Shown piece after piece: positions 26,433 to 34,024 of a DNA stretch of 64,000 bases (the first letter of the stretch is position 1; every line of letters begins with the position of its first letter). The position numbers were made by a program, and so were the translations under genes. Location: positions 1 to 64,000 of the forward strand of contig CANRFC010000011.1 in NCBI GenBank assembly GCA_947629795.1. The letters run 5' to 3'. Under the pieces are notes generated by a model. That model was not told the DNA's origin, ran no database searches, and saw nothing but the letters and a program-made list of their open reading frames with translations. The stretch comes from an uncultured Oscillospiraceae bacterium (lineage in GTDB: Bacteria > Bacillota > Clostridia > Oscillospirales > Oscillospiraceae).

Positions 26433-26645
26433 ATGATATCCTACGTGCGCCTTTGGGAAACCATGAAGAGACAGGGGGTGACGCAGTACGCGCTGATCAA
26501 GCGCCACCACATCAGCCCCTCCCAGATCACGCGCCTGAAGCGCAACGAGAGCGTGAGCACTCACACCATTGAGGTCTTCTGCCGCATCCTCCATTGCCGG
26601 GTGGAGGACATCATGGAATATGTGGAGGAGGACCGGACGGAATAG
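26433..26645 (+). CDS. Small XRE/Cro-type HTH regulator
   Basis: 70-aa single-domain DNA-binding protein: [20 protein letters not shown], then the helix-turn-helix [21 protein letters not shown] and [17 protein letters not shown]. It is the stand-alone HTH_26/Cro-C1 type common in Firmicutes. ATG 26433 is chosen over the track start (26394), which lies in the promoter region and has no RBS. It is divergent from the SLH surface-protein gene, with a shared operator-like inverted repeat, so it probably regulates itself and that gene. Confidence 0.88.
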   Translation: MISYVRLWETMKRQGVTQYALIKRHHISPSQITRLKRNESVSTHTIEVFCRILHCRVEDIMEYVEEDRTE

Positions 26646-26648
26646 GAA

Positions 26649-26676
26649 GCAGGGGCGGCCTGAGGGCTGCCCCTGC
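26649..26676 (+). terminator. Intrinsic terminator after the XRE gene
   Basis: GCAGGGGC...GCCCCTGC stem with an imperfect inner part, followed by ATTTCTTCTT. Confidence 0.65.
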
Positions 26677-26684
26677 ATTTCTTC

Positions 26685-26713
26685 TTGCAACGGCCCGGGG
26701 AAACAGGTATACT
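26685..26713 (+). promoter_or_regulatory. SigA-type promoter of the UPF0210 gene
   Basis: TTGCAA (26685-26690), 17 nt, TATACT (26708-26713), 43 nt before ATG 26756. Confidence 0.75.
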
Positions 26714-26755
26714 ATATCCGATATTCCGGCCCAAGACATACAGGAGGGACACACC

Positions 26756-28120
26756 ATGCCCATGTTCAATACATCGGAGATCCTCGATACCATCCATATG
26801 ATCGACCAGCAGCATTTAGACGTGCGCACCATCACCATGGGCATTTCTCTGCTGGACTGCTGTGACCCGGACCCCAAGCGGGCCTGCGGGAAGATTTACG
26901 AGAAGATCGTCCGCTCGGCCCGGGACCTGGTGAAGACCGGGGAGGACATCGAGGCCGAGTTCGGCATCCCCATCGTGAACAAGCGCATCTCGGTGACTCC
27001 CATGGCCCTGGTGGCCGGGGCCAGCGACACCGACGACTATACCCCCTTCGCCGTGGCCCTGGACAAGGCCCGGGCCGAGACCGGGGTGAACTTCATCGGC
27101 GGCTTTTCCGCCCTGGTGCAGAAGGGCATGACCCCTGCCGATGAAACACTCATTCGCTCCATCCCCGCCGCCCTCAGCGAGACCGAGCTGGTCTGCGGCA
27201 GCGTGAACGTGGGCTCCACCAAGGCGGGCATCAACATGGACGCGGTGGCCCTCATGGGCCGCACCGTCAAGGAGCTGGCGGCGCGCACTGCCGACGCCGG
27301 GGGCTTCGGCTGCGCCAAGCTGGTGGTCTTCTGCAACGCCGTGGAGGACAACCCCTTCATGGCCGGGGCCTTCCACGGGGTCTCCGAGGGGGACCGGGTC
27401 ATCAACGTGGGGGTCTCGGGCCCCGGAGTGGTCTACCACGCCCTCCAGAGCGTGAAGGGGGCCCCCTTCGACGTGGTGGCCGAGACCGTGAAGAAGACCG
27501 CCTTCCGCATCACCCGCATGGGCCAGCTGGTGGCCCAGGAGGCCAGCAGAAGGCTGGGGGTGCCCTTCGGCATCGTGGACCTCTCCCTGGCCCCCACTCC
27601 CGCCATCGGGGACTCGGTGGCCCGCATCCTGGAGGAGATGGGCCTGGAGACCTGCGGCACCCACGGCACCACCGCCGCCCTGGCCCTCCTCAACGACGCG
27701 GTGAAGAAGGGGGGCGTCATGGCCTCCTCCAGCGTGGGCGGCCTGTCCGGCGCCTTCATCCCGGTGAGCGAGGATGAGGGCATGATCGCCGCCGCCACCC
27801 GGGGGACCCTGTGCCTGGACAAGCTGGAGGCCATGACCTGCGTGTGCTCGGTGGGTCTGGACATGATCGCCGTCCCCGGGGACACCAGCGCCGAGACCAT
27901 CTCGGCCATCATCGCCGACGAGGCGGCCATCGGCATGGTCAACTCCAAGACCACCGCCGTGCGGCTCATCCCCGCCCCCGGCAGGAAGGTGGGGGACATG
28001 GTGGAGTTCGGCGGGCTGCTGGGCGCGGCCCCGGTGATGCCCGTCCACCCCGAGTCCAGCGCCGCCTTCATCGCCCGGGGCGGCCGCATCCCCGCCCCCA
28101 TGCAGAGCCTGAAAAATTAA
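26756..28120 (+). CDS. UPF0210/DUF711 (PFL family) protein
   Basis: 454-aa cytosolic protein of the DUF711 family, distantly related in fold to glycyl-radical enzymes but of unknown function. Typical stretches: [58 protein letters not shown] and [23 protein letters not shown] precedes ATG 26756; ATG 26762 is a possible alternative. It is usually coupled with a UPF0237 ACT protein, which in this window is encoded separately at 18818. Confidence 0.92.
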   Translation: MPMFNTSEILDTIHMIDQQHLDVRTITMGISLLDCCDPDPKRACGKIYEKIVRSARDLVKTGEDIEAEFGIPIVNKRISVTPMALVAGASDTDDYTPFAVALDKARAETGVNFIGGFSALVQKGMTPADETLIRSIPAALSETELVCGSVNVGSTKAGINMDAVALMGRTVKELAARTADAGGFGCAKLVVFCNAVEDNPFMAGAFHGVSEGDRVINVGVSGPGVVYHALQSVKGAPFDVVAETVKKTAFRITRMGQLVAQEASRRLGVPFGIVDLSLAPTPAIGDSVARILEEMGLETCGTHGTTAALALLNDAVKKGGVMASSSVGGLSGAFIPVSEDEGMIAAATRGTLCLDKLEAMTCVCSVGLDMIAVPGDTSAETISAIIADEAAIGMVNSKTTAVRLIPAPGRKVGDMVEFGGLLGAAPVMPVHPESSAAFIARGGRIPAPMQSLKN

Positions 28121-28184
28121 GCATTCAAAGTCCTGTTTATTGGACTTCATATTTGCTATGCTGCATGAAAAAGGAGGCGCAAAT

Positions 28185-28307
28185 ATGAAGACCATATTCA
28201 AAATTGCATTTTTTCCAGTAAAACTTGCCCTGCATCTGATGGCTTTTCCCATCTCCGTTATGTTCGGATTCTTTTATGGCGTGCTGTTTAAGTACAACAA
28301 GTTTTGA
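28185..28307 (+). CDS. 40-aa hydrophobic small protein
   Basis: Too short for the ORF track. ATG 28185 follows an excellent AAAAAGGAGG. The peptide MKTIFKIAFFPVKLALHLMA continues with a Phe/Gly-rich hydrophobic stretch and ends with a basic FKYNKF. One membrane helix is likely. It is noticeably AT-richer than its neighbours. It ends 12 nt before the DUF7662-like gene, suggesting co-transcription. No family recognised; a small membrane regulator or type I toxin-like peptide are possibilities only. Confidence 0.6.
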   Translation: MKTIFKIAFFPVKLALHLMAFPISVMFGFFYGVLFKYNKF

Positions 28308-28319
28308 GGGGGTGCCGGA

Positions 28320-29285
28320 ATGGCGGGGGGCAAATATGCCGCCCTGGGCAAGCGCCTGGCGGACAGCGGCCTGGAGCGGGTACGGCTGACCTTTGAGGAG
28401 ATGGACGCCCTGTGCGCCCTGCCGGCAACGGCGTACCATGACCGGCCCTTCTGGGCCAACACCTGGGTCAGCGCCCGTGCCCATGCCTGGCTTGGGGCCG
28501 GGTATGTGGTGGATCAAGTGAGCCTGGGCCGCTATGTGGAATTTGTCCGCGACCCGGTGCGGGCAAAGGCCCCCGGCGCGGGACGAAAGGACCGAGCTTC
28601 CGCACCCCCGGCCCCCAAAGCGGGGAAGGGAGCCCGGACGCCCGCTGAGAAAGCGGAGACGCATCCCTATCTGCCCCTTACGGCGGAAAATGTGGAGAAA
28701 GTCCACCGCCTGGCCATGGAAAGCCCCCAGTATGGCGGGAGCTTTGCCTTGCTCCGGGATACGCTGCGCCGCTTCCCGGAGAATACAGACCGGGAATTGG
28801 TGGCCATGAAGATCGCCGTGGTCGATGTCGTCAACTCCACCAACCTGGGGAGGTATCTCCGCTATATCACCCTGGAGGAGCTGGCGGACATCATTCTGGG
28901 CATCCGGGACTTTGATGCGCGCCTGGCCCAGGGGGACCCCGACCTGGTGGGACAGCTTGCCAAAAGCAACGGGAAGATCAACCTGTTCTCCTTTGCCTCC
29001 AAGTATTGTACTTATCACAATGCAGACATCTACGGGCGGGATGACTACTCCATCTTCGACAGTGTTGTGAAGGAAGCGCTGCCCCACTACGTCCCCGGCC
29101 TGAGAGAGGCCGCGGTGGAGAAATGGCGCACGACCTATGACTACGCCGCCTTCAGAGGGTGCATCGACGAGCTCCTGGACCGCAGCGGCATCGCTCTCCC
29201 CGCCCGGCGCCGGAAATTCGACCACTTCCTGTGGTACGCCAACCGGAAACAGGGCCTTGCGGTCGTACAGGGCCCGGAAGACTGA
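28320..29285 (+). CDS. DUF7662-like protein with unknown C-terminal domain
   Basis: 321 aa. Residues 1-80 (GLERVRLTFEEMDALCALPA, AYHDRPFWANTW, ARAHAWLGAGYVVDQVSLGR) match the pattern of the DUF7662 domain. After a basic Ala/Pro linker, residues 110-321 form a helical domain with LFSFASKYCTYHNADIYGRD-DYSIFDSVV, reminiscent of helix-hairpin-helix glycosylase-like domains where a K and an IYD/IFD motif are conserved. That resemblance is weak. It is preceded by the 40-aa membrane peptide and followed 26 nt later by the TPR-like gene. No function assigned. Confidence 0.6.
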   Translation: MAGGKYAALGKRLADSGLERVRLTFEEMDALCALPATAYHDRPFWANTWVSARAHAWLGAGYVVDQVSLGRYVEFVRDPVRAKAPGAGRKDRASAPPAPKAGKGARTPAEKAETHPYLPLTAENVEKVHRLAMESPQYGGSFALLRDTLRRFPENTDRELVAMKIAVVDVVNSTNLGRYLRYITLEELADIILGIRDFDARLAQGDPDLVGQLAKSNGKINLFSFASKYCTYHNADIYGRDDYSIFDSVVKEALPHYVPGLREAAVEKWRTTYDYAAFRGCIDELLDRSGIALPARRRKFDHFLWYANRKQGLAVVQGPED

Positions 29286-29311
29286 GATCTGAGACACAGA
29301 GGTGGGACCAA

Positions 29312-30496
29312 ATGGGACTTTTTCTTCAGACCGTGCTCTTTCCCGGCGGAAATGAGCTGCTCTGCCGCTCCAAGCTCCAGGTGGCCGTCCAGAAGGAGGA
29401 ATTCAGGCTGACCCTGGGCTCCTGCCGCTGGCATCTCTATAAAAAGGGCCCCGCCGTCCTGCTGAACGACGGCTGCTGCGGCTATGAGGACCTGGCCCAA
29501 GCCCTCTCCGCCCAGCTCCCCGGCCCGGTGATGCTCCTCTACATCTATGACGACGACTTCTGGGGCTACTGGCTCTGCCAGGGGGGCCGGGAGCTGGACT
29601 CCTTTGCCGCCCTTCCCGACTATTTTGAAGCCGGCTCGCCCCCCAACAAGCTGGGCAGCGCCTCCCTGGTGGCCCAGTCCTTCGGTGTGGAGGCCAAGGC
29701 CGTGGAGAACTACCTCATCCCCTGGACAGAAGAGCGGATAGGGAGCCTTGCCTACGAAGCGGATACCGCCACCATCGGCGACTGCTGGCAGCTCACCGAC
29801 TTTATGAAGGCCCTGGGCTTTGACTACGACCTTCTGGACCCCCAGCCCCAGGTGCCCCAGGAGCCGGAGGAGCCCCCCGCGCCGGAGCCGCCCTTCCCTT
29901 CCCCAAAGCCCTTTACCGGCTATATTCCCTATACTCCCCTCCGGGAACCGGAGGACCTGCCCAACGCCGTCACCGACCGGGAGTATGCCCTGGGTCGGGC
30001 GGAGGAGGTCCTGGATGTGGCCGGGGAGGCCGTTGCCTTTTTCCGGGGGATCGAGCTTGCCGAACAGTACCGGGACGCGGCGGAGCGGTTCACCGCCGCC
30101 ATCCAGGCCCACCCGGACCGGGCGGCCCTCTACATCCTCCGCTCCTTCTGCTGGAACCAGCTGGAGGGGGCCCTCTCCGGCAGGAGCCGGAAGCCGGACA
30201 TGGACCGGGACATGGGGAAGGTGCTGGAGCTGGAGCCGGACAACGTCATGGCCCTCCGGGCCCGGTGCCCCACGGCGGGGACCACCACCCGGTATCAGCG
30301 GCACATCCGGGACCTGACCCGTCTCATGGAGCTGGACCCGGACCACTGGGACACCTACCTGACCAGCCGGGCCTACCGCTTCCACTGGGTGGGGGACGAT
30401 ACCTCCGCCCGGGCCGACCTGGAGGAGCTGGTCCGCCGGAAGGCCCGGCTCACGGTGGATCTGAACTACCTTTTAAAGGAATTCGGGATGCACTGA
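29312..30496 (+). CDS. Hypothetical protein with TPR-like C-terminus
   Basis: 394 aa, not recognised. The N-terminal half (LFLQTVLFPGGNELLCRSKL, VMLLYIYDDDFWGYWLCQGG) looks like a compact alpha/beta domain. A Pro-rich linker at about 185-215 follows. The C-terminal half has TPR-like helices (AEQYRDAAERFTAAIQAHPD, VLELEPDNVMALRARC, MELDPDHWDTYLTSRAYR). ATG 29312 follows AGAGGTGGG; the longer track ORF overlaps the previous gene. It probably mediates protein contacts. It may form a unit with the two genes upstream. Confidence 0.6.
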   Translation: MGLFLQTVLFPGGNELLCRSKLQVAVQKEEFRLTLGSCRWHLYKKGPAVLLNDGCCGYEDLAQALSAQLPGPVMLLYIYDDDFWGYWLCQGGRELDSFAALPDYFEAGSPPNKLGSASLVAQSFGVEAKAVENYLIPWTEERIGSLAYEADTATIGDCWQLTDFMKALGFDYDLLDPQPQVPQEPEEPPAPEPPFPSPKPFTGYIPYTPLREPEDLPNAVTDREYALGRAEEVLDVAGEAVAFFRGIELAEQYRDAAERFTAAIQAHPDRAALYILRSFCWNQLEGALSGRSRKPDMDRDMGKVLELEPDNVMALRARCPTAGTTTRYQRHIRDLTRLMELDPDHWDTYLTSRAYRFHWVGDDTSARADLEELVRRKARLTVDLNYLLKEFGMH

Positions 30497-30501
30497 GCCC
30501 C

Positions 30502-30522
30502 TCCGCAACCACCGGTTGCGGA
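30502..30522. repeat. Small hairpin after the TPR-like gene
   Basis: TCCGCAACC-ACC-GGTTGCGGA, a 9-bp stem just after the stop. No T-run follows, so a weak terminator or processing signal at most. Confidence 0.4.
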
Positions 30523-30613
30523 AGTTCCAGCCTCTGCTGGTTGACCGCAACCGCCCCCAGCCCGTAAAATGGGACCATGGCACAAGCCAAATCCGGCATA
30601 GGAGGAATGAGCG

Positions 30614-31177
30614 ATGACATTGGGCGAGAGCATCACCTATTACCGCAAGCGGGCCGGCCTGTCCCAGGAGGCCCTGGCCGAGAAGGTGGGGGTGTCCCGC
30701 CAGGCGGTGAGCAAGTGGGAGCTGGACGACGCCACCCCCGAGGTGACCAAGCTGGTGGCCCTGGCCGCCGCCTTCGGCATCACCACCGACCAGCTCCTCA
30801 GCGGGGAGCTGCCCCCGGAGGAGCCCCCCAAGGAGGCCCCGAGTGCCCCTGAGCCCCAGCCCCACCGGGGCGGCGTCTGGGGGAAGATCGACCGCATGGT
30901 GGGCAAATACGGCTGGCTGGCGGGGCTCTACATCGCCCTCCGGGGCGCCGGAGTGGCCCTGGTGGGCTTCTTTGCCCGGTACATGATCTCCCGGCAGCTG
31001 GGCATGTTCGAGGGCTTTGCGGGCGGCCTGGGCACGACGGCGGGCCTGGTCAGCGGCCCCATGGATATCTTCCGGGCCTTCCGGGTCCTGGTGACCGTCA
31101 TCGCCCTGGCGGGCGCCGCCGTGGCCGTGGGCGGCATCGTCCTGGCCGTCTGCCTGCGAAAAAAGGGGAAAGATTGA
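30614..31177 (+). CDS. XRE-family regulator with membrane domain
   Basis: 187 aa. N-terminal HTH (SITYYRKRAGLSQEALAEKV, VSRQAVSKWELDDATPEV) is followed by an acidic Pro-rich linker. The C-terminal half has two to three hydrophobic segments (GLYIALRGAGVALVGFFARYM, VLVTVIALAGAAVAVGGIVLAV). Such membrane-tethered XRE proteins are common in Clostridia and are usually local regulators. TAGGAGG precedes ATG 30614. Target unknown. Confidence 0.85.
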   Translation: MTLGESITYYRKRAGLSQEALAEKVGVSRQAVSKWELDDATPEVTKLVALAAAFGITTDQLLSGELPPEEPPKEAPSAPEPQPHRGGVWGKIDRMVGKYGWLAGLYIALRGAGVALVGFFARYMISRQLGMFEGFAGGLGTTAGLVSGPMDIFRAFRVLVTVIALAGAAVAVGGIVLAVCLRKKGKD

Positions 31178-31185
31178 ATCGGAAC

Positions 31186-31214
31186 GCAAGGCCCCGCCTC
31201 TGGCGGGGCCTTGC
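31186..31214 (+). terminator. Hairpin after the XRE membrane gene
   Basis: Perfect 13-bp stem GCAAGGCCCCGCC with TCT loop. No U tract follows, so termination is uncertain. Confidence 0.5.
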
Positions 31215-31309
31215 CGCGCAAAAAGGCGCAAGAACCCCCTTTCCAATTTTCCCCGTTGGGTGTATACTAAAGACAAGCTCCCCAATCACATTTGCAGGAG
31301 GTCACAGAT

Positions 31310-32644
31310 ATGCTCAATCTCGATCTTTCCAATGTCACCCCCTTCCTCGCCGCCGGCTGGCGCACCGGGGAGGAAAAGAGCCTGAAGCAGGCCCACGACA
31401 AGCTCCTCCACGGCACCGGCGCGGGCAGCGATTTCCTGGGCTGGGTCAACCTCCCCGCCGACTACGACAAGGAGGAGTTTGCCCGCATCCAGAAGGCCGC
31501 TGAGAAGATCCGCTCCGACTCCCAGGCCCTGGTGGTCATCGGCATCGGCGGGTCCTACCTGGGCGCCCGGGCGGTCATCGAGACCCTGACGTCCAACAAC
31601 TATAACCTCACCCGCAAGGGCACCCCCGCCATCTACTTCGCCGGCAACGGCCTGTCCGCCGACGCCCTCAACGAGGTCATCGAGCAGGTCAGGGACGTGG
31701 ACTGGTCCATCAACGTCATCTCCAAGTCGGGCACCACCACCGAGCCCGCCGTGGCCTTCCGCATCTTCAAGAAGCTCCTGGAGGACAAGTACGGCAAGGA
31801 GGGGGCCAAGGGCCGCATCTACGCCACCACCGACGCCAAGCGCGGCGCCCTCAAGGGCCTGGCCGACAAGGAGGGCTACGAGGAGTTCGTAGTGCCCGAC
31901 GCCGTGGGCGGCCGGTACAGCGTCCTCACCGCCGTGGGCCTGCTGCCCATCGCCGCCGCCGGCATCGACATCGAGGCCCTCATGGCCGGCGCCCGGGAGG
32001 AGATGGACCTGCTCCAGAAGCCCGGCATGGACAACCCCGCCTGGCAGTACGCCGCCGCCCGCCACGCCCTGTATGAGAGCGGCAAGAAGGTGGAGATCCT
32101 GGCCGCCTACGAGCCCGCCTTCCGCTTCTTCGGCGAGTGGTGGAAGCAGCTCTTCGGCGAGACCGAGGGCAAGGAGGGCAAGGCCCTCTTCCCCGCCAGC
32201 GTGGAGTTCACCGCCGACCTCCACTCCATGGGCCAGTATATCCAGCAGGGCGAGCGCCTGATGGTGGAGACCGTGGTCCGCTTCGACAAGGCCCGGACCA
32301 AGGTGTCCATCCCCGACGACCCCGAGAACGTGGACGGCCTGAACTTCCTGTCCGGCAAGGGCCTGGACTTCGTGGCCGAGCAGGCCCTCCGGGGGGTCAT
32401 CCTGGCCCACGTGGACGGCGGCGTGCCCAACATCCTGCTCACCGTCCCCGCCCGGGACGAGCGGTGCCTGGGCGCCCTCATCTACTTCTTCGAGTTCGCC
32501 TGCGGCCTGTCCGGCTACCTGCTGGGGGTCAACCCCTTCGACCAGCCCGGGGTGGAGGCGTACAAGAACAACATGTACGCCCTGCTGGGCAAGCCCGGCT
32601 ACGAGAGCCAGCGCAAAGAACTGGAGAAGCGTTTGGAGCAATAA
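31310..32644 (+). CDS. pgi: Glucose-6-phosphate isomerase
   Basis: Glycolytic enzyme interconverting glucose-6-P and fructose-6-P. 444 aa, the short bacterial form typical of Firmicutes. Motifs: [34 protein letters not shown], the glutamate region, and [25 protein letters not shown] near the end. GCAGGAGG precedes ATG 31310. A possible promoter TTTCCA-17-TATACT lies at 31240-31268. Monocistronic in appearance. Confidence 0.97.
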   Translation: MLNLDLSNVTPFLAAGWRTGEEKSLKQAHDKLLHGTGAGSDFLGWVNLPADYDKEEFARIQKAAEKIRSDSQALVVIGIGGSYLGARAVIETLTSNNYNLTRKGTPAIYFAGNGLSADALNEVIEQVRDVDWSINVISKSGTTTEPAVAFRIFKKLLEDKYGKEGAKGRIYATTDAKRGALKGLADKEGYEEFVVPDAVGGRYSVLTAVGLLPIAAAGIDIEALMAGAREEMDLLQKPGMDNPAWQYAAARHALYESGKKVEILAAYEPAFRFFGEWWKQLFGETEGKEGKALFPASVEFTADLHSMGQYIQQGERLMVETVVRFDKARTKVSIPDDPENVDGLNFLSGKGLDFVAEQALRGVILAHVDGGVPNILLTVPARDERCLGALIYFFEFACGLSGYLLGVNPFDQPGVEAYKNNMYALLGKPGYESQRKELEKRLEQ

Positions 32645-32705
32645 GAGGCCCCAAGAGGCCTGAGCCGCGGAGATTTGAAATTTTCTGTGAATTCCTACAA
32701 AACAG

Positions 32706-32734
32706 TTGCAACCTCGGCGGAAAAATGGTAGGAT
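32706..32734 (+). promoter_or_regulatory. Promoter of the P-loop protein gene
   Basis: TTGCAA (32706-32711), 17 nt, TAGGAT (32729-32734), 53 nt before the start codon. Confidence 0.65.
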
Positions 32735-32787
32735 AATAGCAGAAGCCAAGCACCCCTTCGGGGAACAAACATAAGGAGTGATCAACT

Positions 32788-33201
32788 ATGGTTCGAGTCA
32801 TCATGGGGGTCAAGGGCACGGGTAAGACCAAGCAGATGATCGACCTCATCAACACCGCCGTGAAGAGCGAGAGCGGCAGTGTGGTGTGCATCGAGCGGGG
32901 CACCAAGCTGACCTACGATATCCCCCACGCCGTCCGGCTGGTGGAGTCCAAGGATTATGCCATCAGCAATTTTGACGTGATGCGGGGCTTTATCAGCGGC
33001 CTCCATGCGGGCAACTACGATATCACCCACGTCTTCATCGAGAGCCTGACCAAGATCGTGGGCTCCGACCCGGAAAATCCCCGGGTGGAGCAGTTCCTGG
33101 ACTGGCTCAACGAGTTCGGCGAGAGCAACGGCATCAAGTTCACCGTCACCATCTCGGCCGACACCGAACTGGCCAGCGAGGGCGTGCGCAAGTATTTCTG
33201 A
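32788..33201 (+). CDS. Small P-loop NTPase-like protein of unknown function
   Basis: 137 aa. It opens with a Walker A motif (MGVKGTGKTKQMIDLIN) and has a hydrophobic beta strand ending in acidic residues (YDITHVFIESLTKIV) that may serve as Walker B. Single-domain proteins of this kind are widespread in Clostridia and are annotated only as ATP-binding. ATAAGGAG precedes ATG 32788. It stands alone between its own promoter and terminator. No function assigned. Confidence 0.75.
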   Translation: MVRVIMGVKGTGKTKQMIDLINTAVKSESGSVVCIERGTKLTYDIPHAVRLVESKDYAISNFDVMRGFISGLHAGNYDITHVFIESLTKIVGSDPENPRVEQFLDWLNEFGESNGIKFTVTISADTELASEGVRKYF

Positions 33202-33218
33202 GAATCGCCAAAACAGAG

Positions 33219-33249
33219 AAAGAGCCCGGACCGCCGGTCCGGGCTCTTT
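33219..33249 (+). terminator. Intrinsic terminator after the P-loop gene
   Basis: 14-bp stem AAAGAGCCCGGACC, GCC loop, ending in CTCTTTT. Confidence 0.9.
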
Positions 33250-33265
33250 TGATCTCCGAGCGCAA

Positions 33266-33300
33266 AGGAGCCTGGGCGGCAGCCCAGGCTCCTCTCTTTT
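33266..33300. terminator. Second terminator-like hairpin between convergent genes
   Basis: 12-bp stem AGGAGCCTGGGC with GGCA loop and a CTCTTTT tail on the plus strand; 13 nt downstream of lepB on the minus strand. Confidence 0.75.
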
Positions 33301-33305
33301 TCTGC

Positions 33306-33902
33306 TTATTCCACCCCGCCGAAGTGGGAGAAGGGGAAGAGCACGCACCAGACCTTCCCCAGCACGTACCGCTCATCCACCGTGCCCAGATGCACGTCCC
33401 GGCTGTCGGTGGAGTGGTTCCGGTTGTCCCCCATGACGAAGATGGAGCCCTCGGGCACCGTCAGGTCCACGTTGGACATGGACGGGGTGGAGATCCGGGG
33501 GTCGTTCATGGGCTCGTTGATATAGGGCTCGTCCAGCTCGGTCCCGTCCACCGTCACCGTCCCGGCGTCGTAGTCGATGACCACGTGCTGGCCCCCGGTG
33601 GCGATGACCCGCTTGACCACGGGGGCGGCCATAAAGGAGGACTTGCGCAGCACCACCACGTCCCCCTGGGCGGGCTTGTAGCCGATGGACTGCAGCAGGA
33701 GCATGTCCCCCTGATGCAGGGTGGGCACCATGGAGGAGCCCTGTACCCCGATGAGCCGCCCCACCAGGGTGGACAGGAGCACCAGGGCCACCAGGATCAC
33801 AGTGAGGGTCTGGACCCAGAAATAGAGGTCGGTCTTCCACGAGCCCTTCTCCTGGCCCTCCTGGGGCTCCTCCCCCTGGGGCAGGACCTGGTCCTCGGCC
33901 AT
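33306..33902 (-). CDS. lepB: Type I signal peptidase
   Basis: 198-aa membrane serine protease that removes signal peptides from secreted proteins. One N-terminal membrane helix (residues about 28-50), catalytic Ser in GSSMVPTLHQGD (about 57), catalytic Lys in VVKRVIATGGQ (about 96), and the box GSIFVMGDNRNHSTDSR. Size and single span fit the Gram-positive SipS type. ATG 33902 follows GGAGG; the GTG two codons upstream is less likely. Confidence 0.96.
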   Translation of the reverse strand: MAEDQVLPQGEEPQEGQEKGSWKTDLYFWVQTLTVILVALVLLSTLVGRLIGVQGSSMVPTLHQGDMLLLQSIGYKPAQGDVVVLRKSSFMAAPVVKRVIATGGQHVVIDYDAGTVTVDGTELDEPYINEPMNDPRISTPSMSNVDLTVPEGSIFVMGDNRNHSTDSRDVHLGTVDERYVLGKVWCVLFPFSHFGGVE

Positions 33903-33937
33903 ACGCACACCTCCAAGTTCTCAAAACGGATGCCCCT

Positions 33938-33966
33938 ATGATACCACACCGCCGGCCAAAAATCAA
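33938..33966 (-). promoter_or_regulatory. Promoter of lepB
   Basis: Minus strand TTGATT (33961-33966), 17 nt, TATCAT (33938-33943). Confidence 0.7.
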
Positions 33967-34024
33967 CTGCCCCCATGTGAGGGGCCCGATGGCACCGCGC
34001 GCCGGGTCCCGGGGCCCGGCCTCC

